Below, piece after piece: positions 32,004-43,400 of a stretch of 64,000 nt of DNA (positions within the stretch are counted from its first letter, which is position 1; each line of letters starts with the position of its first letter). This stretch comes from Yponomeuta sedellus (taxonomy: Eukaryota > Arthropoda > Insecta > Lepidoptera > Yponomeutidae). The notes below the pieces were generated by a model that was not told the origin of the DNA, made no database searches, and saw nothing but the letters and a program-made list of their open reading frames with translations. The stretch is taken from positions 10,305,873 through 10,369,872 of the forward strand of contig OW203745.1 in the NCBI GenBank assembly GCA_934045075.1, read 5' to 3'. Both the position numbers and the translations under genes were made by a program.

Positions 32004-32115
32004 GTTTTGAATAAGTTTAATTTCAATGAGCGAATCCTTAGCTTCTCTGCTTAAACAAGCTCTAAATAATAACAAAAATGCGTACTTATAAACCTACCTT
32101 TTTTTATAAAAGATT

Positions 32116-32336
32116 TTTTGGAGTTTTAACAATATTTCAATAAAACTGAGTAAGATTTCTGATGAAAAACACGATACTTTTATTTAGCAAAAATAGAACA
32201 CTTTCAGGAATACAGTCATAGAACAACAGCACCACCTCACGGCGAAAGGTGAAAACATAATTATGTTTACGGAGACACCTATATTTCCTATGTTAAGTGC
32301 ATTTATGGAGACATCTTTAAATTTAAATATTCAACA
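32116..32336 (-). repeat. Copia 3' LTR
   Basis: 221 bp, identical to the other LTR except about three substitutions. One of these changes the terminal CA-3' (plus-strand TG to TT at 32117). Confidence 0.95.
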
Positions 32337-32346
32337 CTCCCACTTA
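32337..32346 (-). promoter_or_regulatory. Copia polypurine tract
   Basis: TAAGTGGGAG on the minus strand directly precedes the TG of the 3' LTR; it would prime plus-strand DNA synthesis. Confidence 0.7.
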
Positions 32347-32475
32347 AATTTAGAAGGTGTCGCTTCTCATCAATTTAACCATTTTAACAACAGAATTTAA
32401 TTACACACTAAATCACATTCTATTGTTTCAAAAACTTATTCTACTACATGTTTTTTTTTTTAGTCTTATTTCTAT

Positions 32476-34362
32476 TCAAGTTAAATCAACTCTACATATT
32501 TTCATAATCTTATCTCTATTCAAGTTAAATTTATTGACTGGCAAAGCTTTAGTTAGGAAATCAGCGAACTGGTTTGAACTTTCTACATATTTAATATTTA
32601 CTAATTTCTTTGCAACATTCTCTCGAATAAAGTTATATCTTATATCAATATGTTTACTTCTCCTATGAAATACAGGATTATTTATAAGTTTTATTGCACT
32701 CTGATTGTCTATGTTTAAAGTGACAGAGTTTTGTGGCTCACCAATATCATACAAAAACTGTCTAAGCCATAATATTTCTTTTGTGGCTTCACTAGCAGCC
32801 ATGTACTCAGACTCAGTTGTAGACAATGCCACAGTATTTTGTTTACGGCTTGACCAAGTGACAGGACCCCCATTCATTAAAAATATATAACCAGTATTAG
32901 ATTTCCTGGTGTCCAAATCACCTGCAAAGTCAGAGTCAGAATATCCAACTAATTCACTGTTACCTTTATAAACAATAGACATATCTTTTGAATCAATTAA
33001 ATAGCGTAAGATTCTTTTTACAGCTGTAACATGTGATGGACCGGGTTCATTGACATACCTACTTACAACATTTACAGCATAAGCTATGTCTGGTCTAGAC
33101 ACAGATACTAGGAATAACAATGCTCCCACTGCTTCTCTGTTTGGGAAATTAATAGGCACATTACTTATATTCTTAGATAAATGGACATTTACATCTGCAG
33201 GAGTGCTGTTACTTTTAGCATCTGACAAATTAAATTTATTAATTAGTGTCTCAATATACTGTTTTTGATTTATACTTATACAATCTTCAGTTATATTTAT
33301 TTCCATTCCAATAAATGAATTACATTTTATAATCTTTATATCAAAGTTTTGCTGTAAATCATCTAATATAGTAGACAAAACAATTCTACTTTTAGCCAAT
33401 AGTAATCCGTCATCAACGTAAAGTATTAATATTACTTTGACATCATTAAAATATCCGACAAATACACAATTATCAGATGGACATGATTTAAACCCATAAG
33501 TAGTTAAAAAAGAACAAAATTTCTTATTCCAGCATCTAGAAGATTGTTTAAGACCATAAATGGATTTAAATAACTTACATACTTTTGAAGGCTGAGCTTC
33601 CACACCCTCTGGCACCTCCATGTATATCTCTTCGCAGAGCTCACCGTACAAGAAGGCTGTTTTCACATCAAATTGCTCTATTTGCATCTCTTCTCTCGCA
33701 GCAATGCTAAGTAATATTCTGACAGAATCATACCTGCTAGTAGGGAAAAAAGTCTCATTATAGTCCAAGCCTTTTACTTGGGTAAAACCTCGAGCACATA
33801 GTCGGGCTTTGTATCGAACTATTTCTCCATCCTTATTCTTCTTTATGCTGAACACCCATTTACAAGATACGGGCTTCTTCTCAGTTCGATCAGTCATTAT
33901 CCAGGTTTTGTTATTTTCATGTGATTCCAGCTCTTCAGCAACAGCCTTCTTCCAATGAAGACAATTGAGGCTATTCATTGCCTCTTCATAAGTGTTAGGT
34001 ATTTCCAACTCGGTGATATTAGCTTCCGCTTTATTTTGACGAGGGCGTAATGTGATGTTTCTCTTTTCTCCTTGTTCTAACTGTTTGCTTCTTGGAGGCT
34101 GATATGTGTCATCAGCATCTTCTAAACTCTGCATACTATCTTCATCAGAAGAGTTTTCTTGTGGTACATGACATTCATTTTGAAACCCGCTTTGTGGGGA
34201 TGTTATTGTTGATGGTTCTTGTTCTTCTTGAGTATATCTTATTTCTGAAAAACTTTCTTTATGTTCTGGTGTACTAAATTCATCAAACTTTACATCCCGC
34301 GACACAGTAATTTTCCTGGTATACTGATCATACATTCTGTAATTGTCATTTTCATATCCAAC
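32476..34362 (-). pseudogene. Copia pol, reverse transcriptase and RNase H part
   Basis: Open over about 620 codons on the minus strand, up to the mariner insertion. It begins in the linker after integrase, then contains the copia-type RT (WKKAVAEELESHE, KWVFSIK, the YVDD catalytic motif in LILYVDDGLLLA) and the RNase H segment (NIDNQSAIKLINN, KHIDIRYNFIRE) close to the C-terminus. It is intact itself but severed from its start by the insertion, hence listed as pseudogene. The family makes one Gag-Pol polyprotein cleaved by its own protease; here no full polyprotein could be made. Confidence 0.9.
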
Positions 34363-34364
34363 TA

Positions 34365-36509
34365 AAGTAGAGCCAATTTAATAGGCCACATTTGCCATGT
34401 GTCAGTTTTAGCTTCATAGTGAGGTGAACTGCTAAAAATCATCGATTAAATCGAATGATTCGATACGGACTTCAAACATTTATGAATCGAATGCAGTTAT
34501 TGTGAAAGAGTACGTATAGGTAATGTAATTTTAATTGAGTTCCATCGAAAATCAAATCAAATAAACAATTATTAATCAAATCCCTGTCCCATCATTGTCT
34601 AAGCAAAATTTATAAAACAAAATAAGACACGTATATAGTTTAACCAAGAAAAACTGCATTTATTCACTAGAACTAATAGAACTATAACGAGTGTTGTCAT
34701 CGTTATCACTGCTGTCCGCTCCCAAAAATATAATAAATTCTTCTTCGATAATGTTGTCTATTCTCACATCTCGTTCAAAATCATCGAAAATTATTTTCTT
34801 TGTTTTCTCGACGACTTTTCTCCAGTCTTCTGAAGTGACTTCTGCACATGCAGTTTGTAGCTGAACCATCATTTTTGCAGTACTGAAGGGTGGCTCAGTA
34901 TTGTTACGCGCTGCATGACCCTTTTGTTTGTGCCCAAATAAGCTCGATAGCGTTATACTGGCAGTGGTAAGGTGGCAATCGAATAACTTCGTGTCCATGC
35001 TCTAGTGCTATTTCATCAATTACATAGCAAGGCTTGGATGGCTTGTTTGCTTTTACCAAATTCAACAACTCAGCTTTCAATAAAGTTGGACTTGCTTCCA
35101 CATTTTTTTTTCCAGCCACGAGACAATTTCTTGCTTTTTATTTGCTTTAGTTGGTGGTTTATCAACTTGTACAAAGTTTGGACCTGGAACGAACATTATG
35201 GACAAGCTCTAGTGTTGCCAAGAACATCCTACGAGTTTTTTTTTGCCTAAAAGTGTAATAATATTATAATGAAACGAGAAACAAGACAATATTTACAAGA
35301 TAAATCGTCTAAAAATTAACACTCAAACGAAAAAGATATTTATAAAACACAACAAATATTTGACTTTGACCTTATACAAAGGATTACCTGCGTTAACAAG
35401 TAGTCTTCGGATACATAAAATGAAAAAAACGTTAGACCTGGCTGAACGGACGAAAGTCCTTTGCCTATTCTGCTATCAGCAGAAAAACAAGATAAAAAAA
35501 ATGAAACTGATTTTGTCTTTATTCAATTATTTTTGTATTTTTTATATTATTGAAAGAATAATATAATAATGAAAACAAAACTCTTGACAAACATTACGCA
35601 TAGGCCAAAAACAAAAAACTAAAGTTTTATTACGATACAGGTCTTGTATGGACACCTGTATAATAATATAACTTTTTAATCATAACGATACACCTATACA
35701 ACCTCCAGCTGGACCAAGAAGGTTGAACCTCTACTTAAAAAAAAAGGTTTCAATGAACGAGTCCGCGCCGACGCAACACGCATGCGCAATCGATGTTTGC
35801 GCCTTGGCGCCAATATTTAACATTTAAAAAAACTTTTCAATATAAACAAAATTTGGTTCTGTTTTTATGTAAGTATTATAGTATGAGAATAGATAAAGTA
35901 GTGTATGACACTGTACAATACATAACTTGGTCTTATAACAATCGTGTGATACTATAAAAAAACTCGCCTACAGTTCATTTCTTTAAAATACACTAGTGTT
36001 ATAAGAACCCTTATTATGCAACGGTATCTTAAACTACTATTTTCCCTTCTCATGCTATAAAAGTTCGTCTTTATGTGATGCATACTAGTTCTACAATCTA
36101 CTAATAAAATAATCACAATATGGAATTATGTATGGCGATACATTCCTTTACTTAGGTAATCATTGCATTAAATACAACTTTTTCACTTATGATTCCTTTG
36201 ATTTTTACGGTAACATCCCTAGTTTTTAAAAACAAAAAGGGTTGACCGACATAACCTTGTGATGAAGTTCAGTTTTTTAGGACAAACATTGTTTATTAAG
36301 TTTAGAATGGTTTATTAGTCAAAGTAAATCGTAATAATGCTTTCTTTTGACATTATTACAATAAATTTGTATTATTAACTGAAGAAAGTGAAGCAATTGT
36401 GCAGTTCTAATTTTGAAAAACTAAATAATATTGTGTGCCCTGCGTTACAAGGTTACGTTGACGAATTTTGATGGAGTGTCAAATGTGACCTATTAAATTG
36501 GCTTTACTG
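34365..36509 (-). mobile_element. Mariner-like DNA transposon inserted in copia
   Basis: 2,145 bp bounded by TA on both sides (34363-34364 and 36510-36511). The ends are inverted repeats of about 29 bp: CAGTAAAGCCAATTTAATAG at one, AAGTAGAGCCAATTTAATAG at the other, both continuing to CACATTTG. Omitting the element and one TA leaves the copia reading frame continuous across the junction, which independently confirms the boundaries. It contains a broken DDE_3-type transposase. Confidence 0.9.
34660..35245 (-). pseudogene. DDE_3 transposase C-terminal part, frameshifted
   Basis: Minus-strand frames give FVPGPNFVQVDKPPTKANKK, then (after a frameshift in a poly-A run near 35100) LLKAELLNLVKANKP and EVIRLPPYHCQYNAIELIWA, then (after a second shift near 34915) an EDWRKVVEKTKK segment and an acidic tail to a TAA at 34660. 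The RLPPYHC...NxIExxWA motif holds the last catalytic region of the DDE_3 (Tc1/mariner superfamily) transposases common in insects. I could not trace the N-terminal half between 35250 and 36500. Confidence 0.8.
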
Positions 36510-36512
36510 TAA

Positions 36513-37675
36513 CAACATTTTGACACTTTTCTTATCAAGCTTTCTTCGCTTTTCTTTTGGTACATGTACATATCCAATAGAACCAAATATTCTTACATGA
36601 TGTAGATGAGGCTTTGCTCCATGCCAGAGTTCAAATGCTGTAACATTTCCTGTCTGGCTTGATGTGTTTCTATTTAGCAAATATATTGCACAGTTCACAG
36701 CTTCTGCCCACATGTTTAAAGGAATGTTCTTTGCATAAAGCATTGTTCTAGCAGATTCCATGACAGAACGCATCTCTCTCTCTGCCCTCCCATTTTGTTG
36801 TGGAGTGTATGGGGCAGTGCGCTCATGTATTATTCCCTTATTCTCCAGAAATGAAGCAAATTCCAGGTTTACGTACTCACAACCGTTATCAGTATGTAAG
36901 ATGTGCACATCATGTTGAAACTTGTTATTCACAATTGCATTATACTTCTGGAACAATTAAATACTTCACTCTTGTGTTTTATGAAGTACACTTGACGGTA
37001 ACTAGTAGCTCCATCTTTAAACAAAACAAAGTACTTCATACCTGACACAGATGGTTCTTCAAAGGGGCCACATACATCACTATATACAATTTCACCAGGC
37101 TGTAATGAACCTCGGTTAGATTTCAAGAAAGGACGTCTTGCTTGTTTCCCATATTGGCATGCTTCACAAACAAAATTCTCATTTCCACTCAGTGTAACCG
37201 GAATCGCACCAATTTTGGACATATTTTGAAGTTCCTTAACATTCAAGTGCCCCAATCTTTCATGCCAGATTTTTATATCTGTTTGAACTAAATTACAATA
37301 TTCTTGTTTCATAGTCTTCATGTTCAACTCATATAAATTGTTTCCTGTTAATTGTGCATTCAGAACAACAATGTCATTCTTCATGATCATTGCTTTTTCA
37401 TTATTTTTTACTATTACATATCCTTTTCTGGTGGCTGCTCCTTCTGAGAAAAGAATTCTCCGTAGGTCAGGTACAAACAGAACATTCTCAAGTTTACAAA
37501 GCTCCCATTTTCCATTCACTTGCTTATTCATCAAAATGGTACCTTCGCCACATACTTTAATGCTTTCTTTATTTCCCAGTTTAACAAAACTGTTTCTGTA
37601 TTGAGACTCATTCAATTCACAAAAATAATCACGCCTGAAAGTCATGTGCATTGACGCTCCACTGTCTAATATCAA
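36513..37675 (-). pseudogene. Copia protease and integrase part, frameshifted
   Basis: Starts at the protease active site (LDSGAS) and continues into the GAG-pre-integrase zinc region (WHERLGHLN, then CEACQYGKQ) and the DDE integrase core (SDVCGPF, HTDNGCEY, then NGRAERE with the catalytic Glu). One base is missing near 37672, separating it from gag, and another near 36950, splitting the integrase core. The mariner insertion cuts the end. All catalytic landmarks are recognisable, so inactivation looks recent. Confidence 0.9.
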
Positions 37676-38487
37676 GCTTCTTCATCATTTTCAGTTGAAG
37701 AACATTCTTCCGCACTGAATGCTAACATATTGTCAGGTTTCTGATGATTATTTGTTTTTTTCTTGCGAAATTTGCAGTCTCTTGCGAAATGACCTCTTTT
37801 ATTGCAGTTATAGCAGACAAATCTATGGCCAGAGTTTCTTTGATCACTAGAAGTACTCTGATTATGTCCACTTCTTGTTTTAGAATTTACTTTTGTGATC
37901 ACTAATGCAGTCTCACTACTAGTCACATCATTAGCAAGGCTAGCTTCTTCATCTACTAAACGTGATGTGAGGTTTTGGATTGTCTGACTATTTTCATCGA
38001 GTGACAACCAAGCTTGTCTCAGCGAACGGTATGTTGGTGGTAATATACTTAGTATCTTCGTGATTACTGCCGTGTCACTGATCTTTTCGCCGGTTTCCCG
38101 TAGCTGCTTTGCTAAGCCTTCCACCTTAGAGACATGTTGGGCCATTGTATCACTTGCGCAATAAGAATACTGATAAAATTTCTCATGGATCAACATTTTG
38201 TTATATTCAGATTTTTGTTCATAAATAGCCTCTAGCTTCTTCATAACTTCTTGCGCAGTCTCGCAGTTTTCTATCAGAGATATCTGATTTAAATCCATCG
38301 ACGAAGTCAGGATAAACATGGCCATGCCATCATTCTTATCCCATTGCACTTGCGAGCTGGCTTCAGTGGGTCTTTCTTTACCTATGTTCAATCCTTTTGC
38401 TCTTAAAGCACATTTCACTTGAAATTTCCATTGCTTAAAGTTTCTGCCATCGAATTTTTCAATTTTCATTGCATTGGTAACCTCCAT
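37672..38487 (-). pseudogene. Copia gag part (CCHC zinc knuckle)
   Basis: 271 codons from ATG at 38487 with the UBN2/copia gag fold signature (FDGRNFKQWKFQVKCALRAK), ILPPTYRSL, and a CCHC knuckle CYNCNKRGHFARDC. The frame closes at a TGA created by a single-base deletion just before the protease motif, where an in-frame Gag-Pol would be expected. The gag product itself is complete and could form particles alone; that is inference from the family. Confidence 0.9.
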
Positions 38488-38563
38488 GTTGTAGGTTATT
38501 TTTATGCCGGTAATTATCTTGCTCTTTACTCACTTTTACACTGAAATTACTACTTAGCGGGAA

Positions 38564-38578
38564 CCTGGGCCCATAACC
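38564..38578 (-). promoter_or_regulatory. Copia primer-binding site (half tRNA-iMet)
   Basis: GGTTATGGGCCCAGG directly follows the 5' LTR on the minus strand and is complementary to the anticodon stem-loop of insect initiator tRNA-Met. This is the half-tRNA priming known from Drosophila copia. Confidence 0.85.
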
Positions 38579-38799
38579 TGTTGGAGTTTTAACTATATTT
38601 CAATAAAACTGAGTAAGATTTCTGATGAAAAACACGATACTTTTATTTAGCAAAAATAGAACACTTTCAGGAATACAGTTATAGAACAACAGCACCACCT
38701 CACGGCGAAAGGTGAAAACATAATTATGTTTACGGAGACACCTATATTTCCTATGTTAAGTGCATTTATGGAGACATCTTTAAATTTAAATATTCAACA
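38579..38799 (-). repeat. Copia 5' LTR
   Basis: 221 bp, TG...CA ends intact (TGTTGAATATTTAAATTTAA at the start). It should carry the element promoter and polyadenylation signals. The internal phrase GCGAAAGGTGAAAACAT is shared with the 3' LTR. Confidence 0.95.
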
Positions 38800-38804
38800 A
38801 GATT

Positions 38805-39774
38805 AATACTAGAAAAACTATTATATATTTTTTTAAACAATTTATCATTAAAACTATTTTGTTAATCCGTAATTACTAATAAATATTGAATTTACACTCT
38901 CTTCCTCTCTCTGCATTGGGTTTTATTCAGGCTACATAAAAAAGTTTCTTTACACTTTTAGTATATTAATATATAATTAGGGCGGAGTTAACAAAGGTCG
39001 GCTTGAAGAGATCACAGCGATGAGAACGCCAAATGTATAACATTAGTTAGATCTAAGAACTCGTATCTATACATACGAGTATATGTCCCGCAAGCATAAG
39101 CCGAAGAGTCAAAGCAAACGAAGAGCCGTACCTTCCCGCTTTTACCCGCGTGAAATGGTTTAATTCTTTGTTTACCTATAGCGCGCGGGTTAGGAATAGA
39201 ACCGTTGATTGTCAAAAAAATATCTCAAGTAGACACTCGGGGCGAGAGGTTGTAAAAAAAAAGGAAATTCACGCGGGAAATTATTTTTTAAATCGCCCAG
39301 TGCGTGGGTCACCGGAATCAGGGCAATTAGAATGTTTTGTTTGGATTAAGCTTTACTTTGTTATTTTCGGCCAGCTGTTTTATTTTTTTTTTTCGTTTTG
39401 GACAATTGGAAGCAGTTGAAGTTTTAAAGAAATAATTGAAGAAAAAGGCGTGAATGAAAACTGAGCGTCCGATTGCTTAGTGCGAGTTTGACAGATCCAA
39501 TCGAATAACAATTTTACTACCGCGTTAATCGAGCATTGAGTAGTGAGTATGAGTAAGTTAACCGTTCGAACTGGCAAAACGCTGTCACAGTACAACTCGC
39601 ACTCGCGTTTATTCGTGTTTTGGCTGGTAAACGTGTTCACTTCTCAACGTAAACCATTACAACTCGCACTCAGCAATTTTAATTTCCATACTTGTCGCTA
39701 GGCGCTTCCTCGATGCCATAGAAATATGAGTTTAAGTTAACGCGATCGAGTAGTTAAAAAACTCGCACTAAGCA
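38805..39774. other. Intergenic
   Basis: A SINE D-like tail word (AGGCTACATAAAAAAG) lies near 38928-38943. Otherwise nothing assigned; no coding evidence. Confidence 0.4.
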
Positions 39775-39895
39775 CTCTGAGGTGTTCAAATACCTCAAAG
39801 CTTCAAATTGTCAATCCGCGGTGGGCTCGCACGGTAATTAAGCCCATACTGTCTCCCTCTGTAAGAATGTTTAAAGGCTACATAAAAAAGAAATA
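39775..39895 (+). mobile_element. SINE family D, 3' part
   Basis: TTCAAATTGTCAATCCGCGG, TAATTAAGCCCATACTGTCT and the end AAAGGCTACATAAAAAAG; 5'-truncated. Confidence 0.7.
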
Positions 39896-39945
39896 ATTCA
39901 TACAGGGGAGAAAATAGGACACACATTTTCAATCATACAAACATA

Positions 39946-40341
39946 ATATTGGCCTTTTTTGCATCTACTTAATGAGATGATTTATACAGCGCCCAGTGGC
40001 ATCCTCACCCACACCAGATGGGTGAAGGGACCACTCCGACGCTGCAGTGCCTGGGACATGGTTTTATAGATGGTGTAGGCTTGCCCAGCACCTATACCAC
40101 CCTGACAGCTTAGTCGGCCTAGCCCACAGGAAAGACTAGTCAATACGTGCGGAGCCAACCAAGCCGCGGGTTACCTCACGATGTTTTCCTTCACCGTTAG
40201 CGTGTGGTATTGAGACTACAAATTCGCAAATGTACGTAACTTTGAAATTAAACAAAGTCATTGGTACATGCCCGCACTCGGGATCGAACCTGGGGCTCTC
40301 GCTTGCCAGTCTATGGTTCTACCCACTGAGCTACCACCGCT
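39946..40341 (-). mobile_element. tRNA-headed SINE family C, intact reference copy
   Basis: 396 bp flanked by the perfect 13-bp duplication TCATACAAACATA (39933-39945 and 40342-40354). Minus strand: A box GTGGTAGCTCAGTGGGTAGA, B box AGGTTCGATCCCG, central block CTAACGGTGAAGGAAAACAT, then the unique tail and terminal GGCCAATAT. Long perfect duplications and clean promoter boxes suggest a recent, LINE-mediated insertion. Confidence 0.92.
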
Positions 40342-40579
40342 TCATACAAACATACGACAAACAAATATCACGTTACTGTTATTCTTGTAAGTAACTTCAA
40401 GTATATTTTAGATGTAATAGTTAGTATGGATACATTTATGCATATATAATATCTAAACCATATTTAGTTTAGATTCTAATAACGTTAGAGGTAAGTTGTC
40501 GCAGAATTAATAAGTTGTGACACAAAAGTCACTTAGGGTATAATGTTGCCCTCAGTGAAACTTTTCACTACTATTTTTT

Positions 40580-40680
40580 ACATAGAAAACACTTTATTCT
40601 ACATCAAAAAGGGAATGAGACAGATATTTCCTAACCTAGAAATACAGACGGCACCCTTCTCACTAAAACTGATCTTTTTA
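40580..40680 (-). mobile_element. LINE 3' UTR copy (family G)
   Basis: Minus strand GTATTTCTAGGTTAGGAAAT, ATCTGT, then AATAAAGTGTTTT. Closely matches 47826-47935. Confidence 0.55.
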
Positions 40681-40704
40681 TGATATTTCACGACTGAATA
40701 GCAA

Positions 40705-40835
40705 CAACTTATGAAGGTTGATGAAGCGAAAGTGATCTGTCAGGATCGTGGCAAATGGCAGTCCTTGGTCTCTGCCTACCCCTCTGGGATAGAGGCGTGA
40801 GGTTATGTATGTATGTATGAATGTTCCTACTGGAC
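40705..40835 (+). mobile_element. LINE 3' end, family X
   Basis: Open C-terminal peptide MKVDEAKVICQDRGKWQSLV, SAYPSGIEA, stop, followed by GAGGTTATGTATGTATGTAT. 5'-truncated. Confidence 0.75.
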
Positions 40836-41240
40836 TGGTATCAGAGAAGGGAGTAAAATATCTCTCATTGAGCATGTTTTATGTTTTTTGCCGTTCAGTG
40901 TGGTTTTTCGTGTGCAATAAAGTTTAATAAATATTATTGTACATGCTTAAATTACCTTATTGGTTAAGTCGCCACAAAAATCTCCAGATATACCGCTATT
41001 GATGCTTAAAGTTTGAAAACGCAAATCAGTTTTCAACTGCAATTAACTACCGAGCGTTCCGTATCGACCCCCGACCTAAGCCAGATTCACAGTGGACGAC
41101 GCGCTAAGAAGAAGATTGGAAAATAACCTCACGACATCGTCGTACCATTAGTTTTGTGCGACAGGCCTAATCACGATAGTATATTTTTGTCCGACTTCCT
41201 GTGCCTCTTTACTAATGAGGTTGGCCATCAGCTCATATAA

Positions 41241-41296
41241 TGAAAAAAACATACACATATGACCCCAGTGAAAAAAACATACACATATGACCCCAG
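41241..41296 (+). repeat. Exact 28-bp tandem duplication at the LINE's 5' end
   Basis: Two consecutive copies of a 28-bp unit (41241-41268, 41269-41296) beginning TGAAAAAAACATACACATAT. They mark the 5' breakpoint of the truncated LINE below. Confidence 0.85.
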
Positions 41297-43397
41297 TTTT
41301 ATACAGTATGTTAAACTATATTCAAAATTATTTAAGGCCGTCTGCCACAAAGCAAAATGTGAGCATATAAAATCAAAAATCCTTCAATCGTCTAATAAAT
41401 CCAGAACAATTTGGGCTATTATAAATAAGGAAACCGGTAAATCCAAATCAGGAGATCGCGAACTTTCACTTAAAATAGATGATAAATTAATAACCTCCAA
41501 TGAAGACATTGCTACGGCTTTTGAACAGTTCTTTACAAATGTTCCAATTGTAACGACAGCTCCTTTAGACTCTTCTCCAGCTCTTGCTGAAAGTATTTTG
41601 AAAGACAATGTCCCCCCATGCCATCACGATTTTTCGTTCGACTATATTGAAGCCCATACCGTGATTAAATCGTTTAAAAAGCTAATGCTTAAAAAAACTG
41701 AGGACTTATGGGGTATGTCAGTAACAGTAGTTAGCTCAGTAATCGATACCCTAGCACCCCATTTAGCCAAAATCTTTAACAAATGTTTAGATGAGGGTAT
41801 ATTCCCTGATCTAATGAAATATAGTAGGCTCGTTCCTTTATTTAAAAGTGGTGATGAGCAAGATCCCACAAATTTCAGACCAGTCTCAGTTCTACCCGTT
41901 TTGAGTAAAATATTCGAGAAGATAGTTCTAGGTCAGCTGCTTACACATTTCAATGACTATCAACTTCTCCATGGTCAGCAATTCGGCTTTACGCAAGGGC
42001 GCTCTACAACGGACGCCGGCGTCATGTTAGTTAAACATATATTTAGTGCATGGGAAGAGCGCAAGGATGCTATAGGCGTATTCTGTGACTTGTCGAAAGC
42101 ATTTGATTGCGTTGTCCATAAAACACTTCTTTTAAAATTAAAGCACTATGGTATAAACGGGAATAGCCTAAAACTTATAACATCATATTTAGAAGGGAGA
42201 GTTCAAAGAGCTGATATAAATAGAACTAAATCTTCAGGGTCAGAGGTCAGGATAGGAGTGCCACAGGATCGATTTTGGGGCCGTTCCTCTTCCTCGTATA
42301 TGTAAATGATTTGCCGTTCATGGTTCAAAATATGTCAGAGATAGTATTATTTGCAGATGACACGTCTCTTATTTTTAAAATTAAGAGACAAGAAAATGAC
42401 CTTGACAATACAAATAATGCTCTCTCTCGGGTACTAAATTGGTTTACTTCTAATAACTTATTGTTAAATTAAAAAAAGACGAAATGTATAAAGTTCACTC
42501 TTCCAAATGTCAAAACGGTAGACAGCAATGTTTTACTGGGGAATGACAAATTAGACCTTGTGAATGAAACTGTATTTCTAGGTATCACAATTGATGCAAA
42601 GCTTCAATGGGGTCCTCATATAGAAAAATTAGCAAATAGGCTTAGTTCAGCAGCATATGCAGTGAAAAGAATTAGGGAACTAACTGACGTCGCAACTGCT
42701 AGGCTTGTTTATTTTAGTTACTTCCATAGTCTTATGTCCTATGGCATACTACTGTGGGGACGGGCAGCAGACATTGAGACCATCTTCGTCTTGCAGAAGA
42801 GAGCGATCAGATTCATTTATAGGCTGGGTAGTAGAGATTCGTTAAGAGATTTCTTTAAAGAAACTAACATCCTGACAGTTGCCAGTCAGTATATATATGA
42901 AAACATTATGTACGTTAGAAAAAATATCAGTAACTTTAAAACTAGGTAGCTAACACAATGTAAATACTAGAAATAAACATAAATGTTTGTTCCCACTATT
43001 TAGGCTGGCAAAGGTTAATACATCCTTCATGGGGCATTGTATACGCTTCTATAATAAAATCCTTGAAGATATATTAAGCTTGCCTGAATCGCGGTTCAAA
43101 AAATATGTTAAGCACACTTTGTGCCAAAAGGGCTACTATAACATAAAGGATTATTTAGATGACAATGAGGTCTGGAATGAAAGCCAGTACAATGTATGAG
43201 TTCTATGTTCAAAATAATTATGTAAACTATGTTAATTAAGGACTTTTGAAAAGACTAAGTTAGGAGTTTGTTTTGTCCATTTTTTCTCCTAAATGATCTA
43301 GATTTTGAAATGGAAACCTAGTTTGAATTGTAACGTTCATTAAGCCGCAGTTTCTGTGCTACTTTGAATAAAACCTTTTCATTTCATTTCATTTCAT
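41270..43397 (+). pseudogene. 5'-truncated LINE reverse transcriptase (CR1/Jockey group)
   Basis: No endonuclease domain remains. The sequence opens in the linker (IWAIINKETGKSKSG) and covers the RT: FRPVSVLPVLSKIFEK, FGFTQGRSTTDA, DLSKAFDCV, then VPQ, a single-base deletion near 42267, GPFLFLVYVNDLPF and the catalytic FADD (near 42350). A nonsense codon interrupts NNLLLN at 42470-42472, and another break occurs near 42948. The C-terminal part (YGILLWGRAADIE...) continues to a stop at 43199. The 3' UTR ends AATAAAACC followed by an (ATTTC)n tail (about 43378-43397). The lesions make it non-functional; it is a different and older lineage than the element at 2.8-7.3 kb. Confidence 0.88.
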
Positions 43398-43400
43398 ATT

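Larger units (their letters stand above)
32116..38799 (-). mobile_element. Full-length Ty1/copia LTR retrotransposon with nested mariner
   Basis: Two 221-bp LTRs enclose gag, protease, integrase, reverse transcriptase and RNase H in copia order, on the minus strand. The 5-bp target duplication AGATT lies at 32111-32115 and 38800-38804. A primer-binding site abuts the 5' LTR and a purine tract abuts the 3' LTR. The LTRs differ at about three positions, so insertion was recent. The coding region is nevertheless dead in this copy: two single-base deletions and a 2,145-bp mariner-like insertion interrupt it. Confidence 0.95.

Noticed and set aside
32357..32668. 103-codon plus-strand ORF and other plus frames across 32.3-38.5 kb
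   Set aside because: They are antisense shadows of the copia polyprotein.
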